This document shows positions 8,167 to 15,737 of a DNA stretch of 64,000 nucleotides, in pieces. The stretch is from the NCBI RefSeq assembly GCF_003667525.1, contig NZ_RCUW01000003.1, positions 186,001 through 250,000 of the forward strand, given 5' to 3'. The translations under genes and the position numbers were made by a program. Under the pieces are notes generated by a model, which ran no database searches, was not told where the DNA came from, and saw only the letters and a program-made list of their open reading frames with translations. The DNA comes from Mycetocola_B reblochoni. Lineage in GTDB: Bacteria; Actinomycetota; Actinomycetes; Actinomycetales; Microbacteriaceae. Within the stretch, counting starts at the first letter, position 1. Each line of letters opens with the position of its first letter.

Positions 8167-8189
8167 CCGGACACAATGTCCGGGGCTTT
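8161..8189 (-). terminator. Terminator hairpin after tRNA-Glu
   Basis: AAAGCCCCGGACA and TGTCCGGGGCTTT form a perfect 13-bp stem around a three-base loop (CAA). It lies seven bases downstream of the tRNA-Glu 3' end on the minus strand. The A/T ends of the stem would serve both directions. Confidence 0.8.
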
Positions 8190-8195
8190 CCGCGG

Positions 8196-8268
8196 TGACC
8201 CCAGCGGGATTCGAACCCGCGTTACCGCCGTGAGAGGGCGGCGTACTAGGCCGCTATACGATGGGGCC
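8196..8268 (-). tRNA. tRNA-Glu (anticodon CTC)
   Basis: The 73-nt cloverleaf starts GGCCCCATCGTATAGCGG and pairs its acceptor arm with TGGGGTC plus discriminator A. The anticodon loop reads CTCTCAC around CTC, and the T arm contains GGTTCGAATCC. No CCA is encoded. It reads the same direction as terC and ends in a strong terminator, so it is transcribed alone. Confidence 0.95.
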
Positions 8269-8353
8269 GCGTTTGCAACAAGATGAGTATGTCACAGCGT
8301 TTCTCGGGCGACAAAATCCGCTCCCGAGCGCGGCGTGTCGCCGTGCGCGCGAG

Positions 8354-9418
8354 TCATTCGGAACGCTCCGTCACGGCCGAGCCTACCCGCCGAGCCCTGC
8401 GCTGGCGAGCGAGGAGGACGACCGCGCCGGCGGCGAGCAGCAGAACGAGCAGTCCCGTCCACGACACCGCGGGGACCAGAACGGACTCGGAGTGCACCGC
8501 GGGAGGGGTGACCTCATCGTCGCCGACCGCGCTGCCGCTGAGCTCGAGATCGCCGAACAGGAGCAGCAGCGGCCAGGCCTCCGCCTCGCCGCTGAGCACG
8601 GCCGTCCCTCCCGGAAGCACCTCGTCCGCCCGCAGCGCCGCCTCGAGTGGCACGGAGCCAAACGGCCCGGTCGCCGTGAGGGTGAGCGCGGGAGCGAGAC
8701 GGACGTTGCCGACGTTGCCGACGGTCGTCACGATCCGCACCGTTCCGGGGGCGAACGGCACCCACGCCGGAGTGAACGTCACGCTCGTGTCCGCCGTCTC
8801 CAGTCGGGGTGCGACGTCCCCCTTCACCCGCAGATGCAGCCGGACGCCAACGCGATGGGTCACGCTCACCTGCTCCCCCGAACCGGCGAGCGCCACCACC
8901 ACTCCACCGGGGTGGTCCCCGGGCGTCGCGTTCGTCGGCACCTCGACCGTCACGGGGACCACGACGCTCTCGCCTGCGGCGACGGGGACCTCGATCTGCT
9001 CGCCGGGAGCCGTGCCGTCGCCGACACTCGTCCAGGCGCCCGCACCCTCCTGCTCGCCCGCGGAGATGTCGAAGGCCCCGTCGTCGCCGACGATCCCGTC
9101 GCCGGCTGCCACGGTGAAGACCGCGTCAACGGCGCCGTGGTTGCTCACCGCGATGCCGTCGCTGACCCGTCCGCCGGGGTCGACCGAGTGACGGAGCGAT
9201 ATCCGGGACTGCTCGCCGTCCTCCGCCACGGGGACGGCAGACCAGCGGACCTCCTCCGCGGAGACGGCGGTCGCCGCCGTCGGTGTCAGCAGTCCTCCGG
9301 CGAGAAGCACGGCCGCCGTGACCAGCGCACGCGGCGTGGCACGACGGCGACGGGGGCGTTCCGCCCGGGGCAGGCCCGGCCCGACGGGGGCGAGTGGGCG
9401 TTCGGTGCTCGTGGTCAT
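8354..9418 (-). CDS. DUF916-like cell-surface protein with C-terminal membrane anchor
   Basis: The 354-residue protein starts with a basic stretch and a hydrophobic signal segment (about residues 28-52, ending TAATAVSA). The body is beta-rich, with SLRHSVDPGGRVSDGIAVSN near the start and a second immunoglobulin-like part. A C-terminal membrane helix (about 320-340) is followed by RQRRARR. This layout matches DUF916/WxL-associated surface proteins of Gram-positives, which bind peptidoglycan or partner WxL proteins outside the membrane. The ATG at 9418 was picked because it starts the signal peptide. It lies 112 bp downstream of the alkaline phosphatase gene in the same direction, and the phosphatase tail looks WxL-like, so the two may work together. 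The assignment rests on layout and local motifs. Confidence 0.65.
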   Translation of the reverse strand: MTTSTERPLAPVGPGLPRAERPRRRRATPRALVTAAVLLAGGLLTPTAATAVSAEEVRWSAVPVAEDGEQSRISLRHSVDPGGRVSDGIAVSNHGAVDAVFTVAAGDGIVGDDGAFDISAGEQEGAGAWTSVGDGTAPGEQIEVPVAAGESVVVPVTVEVPTNATPGDHPGGVVVALAGSGEQVSVTHRVGVRLHLRVKGDVAPRLETADTSVTFTPAWVPFAPGTVRIVTTVGNVGNVRLAPALTLTATGPFGSVPLEAALRADEVLPGGTAVLSGEAEAWPLLLLFGDLELSGSAVGDDEVTPPAVHSESVLVPAVSWTGLLVLLLAAGAVVLLARQRRARRVGSAVTERSE

Positions 9419-9498
9419 GGGTGTTCTCTGCTCTCGGTGTCGATGGCGGGTCGCCCCGCCGGGTCCCGGCCGTCGCGGTCCGCGCGTGACGGCCGGGC

Positions 9499-9523
9499 GG
9501 GCCGCCCCGACGCGGGGCGGCCC
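9499..9523 (-). terminator. Strong hairpin between the phosphatase and DUF916-like genes
   Basis: GGGCCGCCCC and GGGGCGGCCC pair over ten bases around GACGC. There is no T-run on either side. It may end, slow or protect part of the transcript from the phosphatase gene before the surface-protein gene. Confidence 0.55.
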
Positions 9524-9530
9524 GATCGGG

Positions 9531-11402
9531 CTAGTCCTTCGGGAACAGCGTGAGCGTGACCTCGCTGCCGTACCGTCCGCTCCTGGCGTCCTCGGGGATC
9601 GACAGGTCCAGCGCTGCACCGACAACGGTCGTGCCGACGCGGGTCACACGGTCCGCCTCGGCGAGGGTGCTCGGGGCGCCGAGCGAGGCACGCGATCCCG
9701 CGGCCGCGCCGGAGTCGGAGGCGACGACCTGCGGGAGCCAGCTCAGGCGGTCCGCGCCGAAGCTCCTGTTCCCGGCCGTGAAGTCGCTCGCCCGTCCGGA
9801 CACCGTCCAGCCCTTGCCCTGCGCCTGCGCCTCGTTGCGGGTGTCGGAGACCGAGACCCGGGGAAGCGTCGCGCTCTGCGCCGTGGTGCCCCCGTGGAAG
9901 GCGACCGGCTCTCCCCCGCCGCCGACGGCGAGGCTGAGCTCGCCGCCCGGCGTGACGGAGGGGACGGTGGCCTCGAGGGCGACGGAGTCCTCGGCGGCAT
10001 CGGGGTGGCCGAGGATGTCGAAGACGACCTCTCCGACGTCGGTGTTGTCCAGGTATGCGCCGCGGACGACGTCCCAGCTGTCGGAGCGCGCCGCGAGCAG
10101 CTCGGAGCCGGCACCCTTCGCGAAGAACGGCACGAGCGCGTTCGTGTGACCGCCGGAGGACCAGGACACCTCGGGCAGCGCGCCCTTCTCACCGGTCAGC
10201 GGCGTCCAGCTCGGGTCGGCGCCGGGGCCGGAGAGGTACCCGGTCTCGTGGTCAGCCGTCACGACGACGAGGGTCTCGTCCCAGCTGGAGTTCTTCTCCA
10301 CCCAGGCGTCAACCTGCTCGACGGCGCTGTTGAAGTCGACCTGCTCCTCGACCAGACGCGTGGTCTGGTTGGCGTGCCCCGCCCAGTCGACGGCACCGCC
10401 CTCGACCATGAGGAAGAAGCCGTCGTCGTCCTTCTCGAGCACGTTGAGAGCCGCCTGGGCCGAGGTCGCCAGGCTGGGCACATCCTCGTTGAGCGGGTCG
10501 GTGAAGGGCGTCGCCTTGTCGTTGTCCAGCCCCGGACGGTTGTACTGGAACGTCTCGGCCGTGCGGGCGAGGCCGAAGAGCTTGTCCGGCACGTCCTCAC
10601 CCGCCGCGACGGAGGCGAAGTCGGCGGCCGCCTCGATGTACTCGAAGGGCGTCTGCCCGGTGGAGACCCGGGTGAAGTCGGACTCGGAGATCCACGACCC
10701 CGAGCCGAAGTGCGCCGCGCGCTTCTCGTTGGCGTCGGTGTACTCCGGGTGGCCGGCACCGATGATCACGTCGGCACCGCTGTCGATCATCTCGGTCGCG
10801 AGGCCGTGGTAGTCGTTCCGGTCGGGGTTGTGCGCGATGAAGCCGGCCGGGGTGGCGTGGTTGAAGGTGACCGAGGTGACGAGCCCGACCTTCTTGCCGA
10901 CCTCCTTCGCCTGCTCGCCCACGGTGAGCAGGCGCTCGCCCGAGGCGTCGTGGCCGAGGACGCCGTTGTTCGTCTTCACACCGGTGCCGAGCGCCGTTCC
11001 TGCCGCGGCCGAGTCGGTCGCGCCCGACGCCACCCAGTCGAAGTCACCCCAGGCGTCCTCGGTTGTGTACGCGGCGCGACCCGAGGCCGAGTAGTGGGAC
11101 TGCGACACCTGGACCGGGTAGGAGTCGTAGACCTGGCTGGGCGTGCCGGGGACGCGGTCCACCGCTCCGGTTGCCGGGTCGACCGCGACCTGGCGGTACG
11201 ACTCGCCGGTCTCGAAGAGCCGGGCGGCGTCGAACTGGTTGTACCCGGCGCCGTCGGAGATCATGACGATGACGTTCTTCGGGGTGCGCGGCTCCCCCGG
11301 TGCGGCGGCCGCGCCCAGGGCGGGGATTCCGCCGCAGACAAGGCCGGTGATGGTTCCGGCGACGATCAGGCGCGATCGGCGCCCGAGCGGGGTGGTGGAC
11401 AT
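9531..11402 (-). CDS. Secreted alkaline phosphatase with extra C-terminal beta domain
   Basis: The 623-residue precursor has a signal peptide (basic residues 8-11, hydrophobic 13-34). Alkaline phosphatase motifs follow in order: SDGAGYN (49-55), GATDSAAAGTA (128-138, nucleophile Ser131), VEGGAVDWAGHAN (333-345), VTADHETG (381-388) and GGHTN (417-421). These supply the serine and the metal ligands that release phosphate from monoesters outside the cell. Residues from about 480 to 623 are not part of the catalytic core. They contain GWTVSGRASDF, SWLPQVV and YGSEVTLTLF, resembling a WxL-type wall-binding domain. The ATG at 11402 follows AGAGGAG closely; an ATG at 11423 is an alternative. A frame open to 12191 runs through the next gene and was not used. 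No phosphate-regulation box is obvious. Confidence 0.9.
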   Translation of the reverse strand: MSTTPLGRRSRLIVAGTITGLVCGGIPALGAAAAPGEPRTPKNVIVMISDGAGYNQFDAARLFETGESYRQVAVDPATGAVDRVPGTPSQVYDSYPVQVSQSHYSASGRAAYTTEDAWGDFDWVASGATDSAAAGTALGTGVKTNNGVLGHDASGERLLTVGEQAKEVGKKVGLVTSVTFNHATPAGFIAHNPDRNDYHGLATEMIDSGADVIIGAGHPEYTDANEKRAAHFGSGSWISESDFTRVSTGQTPFEYIEAAADFASVAAGEDVPDKLFGLARTAETFQYNRPGLDNDKATPFTDPLNEDVPSLATSAQAALNVLEKDDDGFFLMVEGGAVDWAGHANQTTRLVEEQVDFNSAVEQVDAWVEKNSSWDETLVVVTADHETGYLSGPGADPSWTPLTGEKGALPEVSWSSGGHTNALVPFFAKGAGSELLAARSDSWDVVRGAYLDNTDVGEVVFDILGHPDAAEDSVALEATVPSVTPGGELSLAVGGGGEPVAFHGGTTAQSATLPRVSVSDTRNEAQAQGKGWTVSGRASDFTAGNRSFGADRLSWLPQVVASDSGAAAGSRASLGAPSTLAEADRVTRVGTTVVGAALDLSIPEDARSGRYGSEVTLTLFPKD

Positions 11403-11441
11403 GGTCTCCTCTTCCGTCTTCATTTCACATGGGTGTCGGCT

Positions 11442-11457
11442 CCCCCCGACTGGGGGG
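11442..11457. repeat. CCCCCC-GACT-GGGGGG inverted repeat upstream of the phosphatase gene
   Basis: A perfect 6-bp G/C palindrome with a four-base centre lies 40 bp upstream of the chosen phosphatase start, in the region shared with the divergent hydrolase gene. It could be an operator or a 5' leader hairpin. I cannot tell which. Confidence 0.4.
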
Positions 11458-11666
11458 CACCGTCCACGCTCCCGGCAGGGGATGACGACGTGCCGACCCT
11501 CCGGTGGCGCGGAGGGGTCGGTCCGGTGACGGGGCAGTGAACGGCGGCGGCTCGCGCGCCGAAAGCCGGCACAGCGGGACGACGACCCGGCCGGTGACCG
11601 ACGAAAGCACCGCCGCGCCGGGGTGACGCCCTTGCCGGCGCGGGGCGGGCGGCGGACAATCGAGGC

Positions 11667-12317
11667 ATGCTCATGACTAAGCTCGGCCACTCGACGCTCC
11701 GGTTCGACAACGACGACGCGACGCTGATCATCGATCCGGGCGGGTTCACGCCGCCGATCGAGGACGTCACCCGGCCGGCCGTCATCGTGATCACCCATCT
11801 GCATCCCGACCACTGGACGCCCGAGCAGATCGCCGGCATCGCGGCCACCGCCCCGTCCCTGCGGATCCTCGGTCCGGCCGGGGTGGTCGCGGCCGCGGAG
11901 GAGGCCGGGATCGACGTCGACCGGGTCGGCCCCGGCGACGAGGTGACCGCGAACGGGTTCCGGCTCGAGTTCCACGGCGGCGTCCACGCACTGATCCACT
12001 CCTCGATCCCGCGGATCGACAACGTCGGCGTGCTGGTCGACGGGCTCGTGTACCACCCGGGGGACTCCCTCCAGGTTCCCCCGACGACTGTGCCCGTCCT
12101 CGCCGCGCCGGCCGGAGCCCCCTGGCTGAAGATCTCGGAGGCGATCGACTACGTCCTGGCGGTGGCACCCGAGCGGTGCTTCCCCATCCACGAGGCCGTG
12201 CTGTCGGAGGCGGGGCTCGCCCTCGCGAACGACCGGCTCCGCTGGGCGACCGAGCTCGGCGGTGGCGAGTACCTGCCGCTCAGCGCGGGCGACACGCTGA
12301 GCCTCGACGCGAGCTGA
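11667..12317 (+). CDS. Metallo-beta-lactamase-fold hydrolase, UlaG-like
   Basis: The 216-residue cytoplasmic protein carries the zinc-binding signature THLHPDHW (43-50), the strand LIIDPGG before it, and downstream metal-ligand segments YHPGDSL and FPIHE. This short form groups with UlaG-like (L-ascorbate-6-phosphate lactonase type) hydrolases of the superfamily. The true substrate is unknown. It is transcribed divergently from the alkaline phosphatase and convergent with the oxidoreductase-methyltransferase gene. The ATG at 11667 is the first in frame after a short promoter region; a second ATG two codons later is also possible. Confidence 0.85.
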   Translation: MLMTKLGHSTLRFDNDDATLIIDPGGFTPPIEDVTRPAVIVITHLHPDHWTPEQIAGIAATAPSLRILGPAGVVAAAEEAGIDVDRVGPGDEVTANGFRLEFHGGVHALIHSSIPRIDNVGVLVDGLVYHPGDSLQVPPTTVPVLAAPAGAPWLKISEAIDYVLAVAPERCFPIHEAVLSEAGLALANDRLRWATELGGGEYLPLSAGDTLSLDAS

Positions 12318-12395
12318 GGCTGCCGTCGCGTCTCACCCCACGGTGGGATCGGCCCGCCCTGACGGGGACTCCGACGCGCACGGCGGCTCAGCGGC

Positions 12396-13973
12396 TCAGT
12401 GGCCCGTCCGGCCGAGGCGCCGGACGACGACGATGCCGTCGAGCACCTCCGCGGCCGCACCATCGGGGGCCGTGACCGCGCGTGGCCTGTCCTCGGCCCT
12501 CTCGACGATCCACTCCGCCGGATCCAGCGCGAGCTCCGCCGCATCCTCGGCGGCGGAGCGCAGCCGGAGGTGCCCACCGTGCCGCGGAGCCCAGGGCGGC
12601 GGTGCCGCATGGGAGACGACGACGAGACGTCCGCCGACCGCGAGCTCCGATGCCGCACGGCGCAGCACGTCGAGTCGGTCGAGGCGCACCGGCGAGTGCA
12701 GGAAGGCCGCCGTGACGAGATCCCAGCCACCCTCGACGCGCGGAAGCGGACCGTCCAGATCGCGGACTTCGAACGTGACGTCGCCACGGCCCCGGCGCGA
12801 CGCCTCCTCCTCGGCGCGCATGACGGCGCTCGCCGAGAGGTCGACGCCGGTCACCGACCAGCCGCGATCGGCGAGCCAGAGTGCGTCGCCGCCCTCGCCA
12901 CAGCCCAGGTCGAGCGCGCGACCGGGCGCGAGACCCGCGACGACGGCCGCCAGTGCGGCGTTGACCTCTCCCGACCACACGGCTCGTGCACCGCGGTAGC
13001 GGTCCTCCCAGAAGGCCTCCGGATCGCGATCGGCCTCCGCCGCCCGCCCGTCGGCGGCGACCAGCTCCCTGTTGATGGACGCCCCGGCCGCCGCCCCCGC
13101 GCCCATCGCGCCCGGCACCGCGAGCATCGGGGCGACGACGTTCCCCGCAGCCCACAGCAGCGGATGCGACGTCCGCCCTCCCGCGTCGACGGCGAGGAGG
13201 GGGACGCCCTGCTCCGACGTGCGCTCCAGAGTGATTCCGCGGACGGCCTCGTCGCGCGGCCGGAGTGACGACGCCGCGAACAGCGCGGTGAACTCCCGCC
13301 GCGCCCCCTCGGCTGTCACCACGACGAGCCCCTCGGCATCGCCCCCGGAACCCGACTCCTCGATGGCGACGACCCGCTCCGGCCGCAGCTCGACCCCCCG
13401 GGCGGCGAGCCGCGAGCGGACGTCGGCGGCGAGCTCACCGGCCGCGTCGGTGTAGAAGGTGACGTCGTCGCTCCACTGCCGCAGCAGCTCCGCCTGGTGT
13501 GGTGACGAAGCCCCCGTGCCGAGCACGGCGAGCGGCCGCTCCCTCACCTCCCAGCCGTGACAGTAAGGACAGTGGAGCACCGTCTGGCCCCACCGCCGGC
13601 GCAGTCCGGGCAGATCGGGCAGGACGTCGTCGATGCCTGTCGCCAGGAGCACGGTGCGCGCCGTGATGATCTCCGCACCCTCCAGGCGGACGAGCATCGC
13701 CCCGCCGCCGGCGTCCTCGTCGACGGAGAGCACCCTGCCCGTCCGGAACCGGACGCCGTAGCCGCTCGCCTCGTCCCTCCCCCGGCGGATGAGCTCGGCG
13801 GGCGGGGTGCCGTCCAGCCCCAGCACCCCGTGCATGTGCGAGGCGAAACGGTTGCGCGGCGCTCCGTCGTCGATGACGAGCACGTTCCGCCGCGCCCGGC
13901 CGAGCATCTGAGCCGCGCTGAGGCCGGCCACGCTGCCGCCGATGATGATGACGTCGAGAGTCGATGTGTGCAT
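12396..13973 (-). CDS. Fusion of thioredoxin-reductase-like oxidoreductase and SAM methyltransferase
   Basis: The 525-residue protein joins two enzymes. Residues 1-305 form an FAD/NAD(P)-binding oxidoreductase with GGSVAG (12-17), the redox pair CPYC (135-138) and a second nucleotide-binding region. Residues 320-525 form a class I methyltransferase with motif I LDLGCGEGG (354-362). Such fusions are known in actinobacteria, but their substrate is not. The gene is divergent from an XRE-cupin regulator with only 68 bp between them, so that protein is the likely regulator. The ATG at 13973 directly begins the Rossmann strand. The arrangement suggests redox sensing or detoxification followed by methyl transfer, which is inference. 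Confidence 0.88.
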   Translation of the reverse strand: MHTSTLDVIIIGGSVAGLSAAQMLGRARRNVLVIDDGAPRNRFASHMHGVLGLDGTPPAELIRRGRDEASGYGVRFRTGRVLSVDEDAGGGAMLVRLEGAEIITARTVLLATGIDDVLPDLPGLRRRWGQTVLHCPYCHGWEVRERPLAVLGTGASSPHQAELLRQWSDDVTFYTDAAGELAADVRSRLAARGVELRPERVVAIEESGSGGDAEGLVVVTAEGARREFTALFAASSLRPRDEAVRGITLERTSEQGVPLLAVDAGGRTSHPLLWAAGNVVAPMLAVPGAMGAGAAAGASINRELVAADGRAAEADRDPEAFWEDRYRGARAVWSGEVNAALAAVVAGLAPGRALDLGCGEGGDALWLADRGWSVTGVDLSASAVMRAEEEASRRGRGDVTFEVRDLDGPLPRVEGGWDLVTAAFLHSPVRLDRLDVLRRAASELAVGGRLVVVSHAAPPPWAPRHGGHLRLRSAAEDAAELALDPAEWIVERAEDRPRAVTAPDGAAAEVLDGIVVVRRLGRTGH

Positions 13974-14041
13974 GGCCCAATGGTCGTGACAGACTGTCCG
14001 AACAGCAATCAGATTTGCCAGATCAGCAACGAGGAGTATCG

Positions 14042-14596
14042 ATGGGCGCGCTGCACCGGGTCGGGGGGCGGCTGAGGGAGGCGCGTGTCTCCGCCGGGCT
14101 CACCCTCGACGAGCTCTCCGCACGGACGCGGATCTCGACGAGCACGCTGTCCCGCCTGGAGGCGGGCAAGCGGCAGGCGAGCCTCGAGCTCGTCGTGCCG
14201 GTCGCCGCGGCGCTCGACCTCAGCCTGGACGTGCTGGTCCGCGACGAGCAGCACGACCCGCGGGTGCGCCGCACGGTGACACGCAGGGACGGGCACGTCA
14301 TCGCGCCCCTCACCCACGAGCAGTCGCCCGTGCACAGCTACAAGATCAGCTACCCGCCGGGCACGGAACCGCCGAAGCTGCGCAGCCACGACGGGCACGA
14401 GTGGCTGTACGTCCTCAGCGGTCGGCTGCGGCTGCGGGTGGGCGACGCCGACGTGGTGCTCGGCCGCGGCGAGGCGGCCGAGTTCGACACGCGACTCCCG
14501 CACGCGATGCACGCCGTCGGGTCCTCCCCCGCGCAGGTGATCAGCATGTTCAACGAGACCGGCGAGCGGATGCACCTGCAGTCCCTCGGCGAGTAA
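14042..14596 (+). CDS. XRE-family regulator with C-terminal cupin sensor domain
   Basis: The 184-residue protein has an N-terminal helix-turn-helix (about 7-62, with LDELSARTRISTSTLSRLEAG) and a cupin_2 barrel (about 105-180, with HDGHEWLYVLSGRLRL). Regulators of this build bind a small molecule in the cupin and often control the adjacent divergent gene. The ATG at 14042 follows GAGGAG by six bases. The short region at 13974-14041 contains CAGAT twice, nine bases apart, which may be its operator. Its probable target is the divergent oxidoreductase-methyltransferase gene. Confidence 0.9.
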   Translation: MGALHRVGGRLREARVSAGLTLDELSARTRISTSTLSRLEAGKRQASLELVVPVAAALDLSLDVLVRDEQHDPRVRRTVTRRDGHVIAPLTHEQSPVHSYKISYPPGTEPPKLRSHDGHEWLYVLSGRLRLRVGDADVVLGRGEAAEFDTRLPHAMHAVGSSPAQVISMFNETGERMHLQSLGE

Positions 14597-14623
14597 GGCC
14601 CAACCGCTCGGTGCCCGGACACG

Positions 14624-14656
14624 AAAAACTCCCCCGATCCCGAAGGAACGGAGGAG
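14624..14656 (-). terminator. Terminator of tRNA-Gln
   Basis: On the minus strand an interrupted stem (CTCC, CCG and TCC pairing with GGA, CGG and GGAG) closes on a TTCG loop and is followed by TTTTT (14624-14628), a classic intrinsic terminator. Confidence 0.8.
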
Positions 14657-14663
14657 CAATGTG

Positions 14664-14735
14664 CTGGGGTACCTGGACTCGAACCAAGAACAACGGTACC
14701 AGAAACCGCCGTGTTGCCAATTACACCATACCCCA
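14664..14735 (-). tRNA. tRNA-Gln (anticodon CTG)
   Basis: The 72-nt cloverleaf starts TGGGGTATGGTGTAATTGG, has the anticodon loop TTCTGGT with CTG, a T arm with GGTTCGAGTCC, and ends TACCCCA plus G. No CCA is encoded. A terminator follows. Confidence 0.95.
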
Positions 14736-14768
14736 ATGATCGAGCAGCAGCTCAACCAGAAAACAACT

Positions 14769-15737
14769 CTAGCGCACGGCCGGACCGCCCGCCAAACCAC
14801 CTCCGCCGGGCGCGTCGCCGAGCACGTGGTCGCGGACGAGCGTCGCCGCGGCGCGCGCGCCCTCCCCCGCCGCCACGATCAGCTGCGAGGGTCCGGAGCG
14901 GGTCACCTCGCCGGCCGCGTACACGCCACGGCGGCTGGCCCTGCCCAAGCCGTCGACGACGATCAGGCCGTCCCCGTCACGGTCGCAGGACACGCCGTCC
15001 AGCCACTCGAGGCCCGTCTCGAATCGGGGGACGACGAAGCCCGCGGTGAGCGGGTGCAGCTCCTCCCCGACGCGGACGCCCGTCATGCCGCCCCTGTCCC
15101 CCTCCAGGGCGGCGATCTGTCCGTCGACGACGCGGACGCCGGCCTCGGACAGGACGACACGCGCCTCGGCGCCGACGGCCGCGTCGTGCGGGAACAGTGT
15201 CACGCTGCGCGCGACGGAGGCGATGAGCAGCGCACGGTCGACAATGCCGTCGTCGGTGCCGATCAGCGCGAGGTCGAGACCCCTTTTCTCGTAGGCGTCG
15301 CAGGAGAAGCAGCTGTGCAGGGCGGTCCCGTAGTAGGCACGCAGCCCGGGAACACGCGGCAGCACCTCGCGCAGCCCCGTCGCGACGAACACGCGGTCCG
15401 CGTGCAGATCGACGTCGGGCTCTCCCCTGACGCCGGTCGCACGCACCCGGAACCCCTCGCCGTCGCCTGCGTCGTCCACGGAGGCCACCGCCGCGAACGA
15501 CACCGCGGCATCCGCATACTCCTCCAGCTGCTCGCGGCCGATCCGGCGCAACTCGCTCGGCGGGATGCCGTCCCTCGTGAGGAAGCCGTGCGAGAGCAGC
15601 GTCGCTGCGTGCCGCGGCCGGTTCGCGTCCAGCACGCGCACGGTCAGGCCGGAGCGGACGATCGTCAACGCGGCGGACAGCCCCGCGGGCCCCCCGCCGA
15701 CGACGACCACGTCGACCCGCTCGGGCGCGCCGGTCAT
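14769..15737 (-). CDS. Thioredoxin-reductase-like FAD/NAD(P) oxidoreductase
   Basis: The 322-residue protein shows the FAD site GGGPAG (14-19), the CXXC pair CFSC (143-146) and the C-terminal GVYAAGEVTR flavin motif, as in thioredoxin-reductase-like enzymes. It lacks the full second GXGXXA nucleotide motif; GTDDGIVD stands there, so it may be a divergent oxidoreductase and not a true TrxB. It overlaps gltX by 4 bp (ATGA) and is probably cotranscribed with it. It lies near the fusion enzyme at 12396, which carries a related domain. Its partner and substrate are unknown. Confidence 0.8.
   Translation of the reverse strand: MTGAPERVDVVVVGGGPAGLSAALTIVRSGLTVRVLDANRPRHAATLLSHGFLTRDGIPPSELRRIGREQLEEYADAAVSFAAVASVDDAGDGEGFRVRATGVRGEPDVDLHADRVFVATGLREVLPRVPGLRAYYGTALHSCFSCDAYEKRGLDLALIGTDDGIVDRALLIASVARSVTLFPHDAAVGAEARVVLSEAGVRVVDGQIAALEGDRGGMTGVRVGEELHPLTAGFVVPRFETGLEWLDGVSCDRDGDGLIVVDGLGRASRRGVYAAGEVTRSGPSQLIVAAGEGARAAATLVRDHVLGDAPGGGGLAGGPAVR

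Noticed and set aside
8131..8189. CRISPR-like repeat-spacer pattern
   Set aside because: The copies are contiguous without spacers and are part of a terminator. No CRISPR array or cas gene was seen in the window.
9531..12191. An 886-codon frame fusing the alkaline phosphatase to an N-terminal extension
   Set aside because: The extension is antisense to the well-supported UlaG-like gene, has no family similarity, and a proper signal peptide starts at 11402.
14009..14800. Long frames crossing tRNA-Gln, and similar frames across tRNA-Glu, tRNA-Lys and ssrA
   Set aside because: They run through structured RNA genes and show no protein family features.
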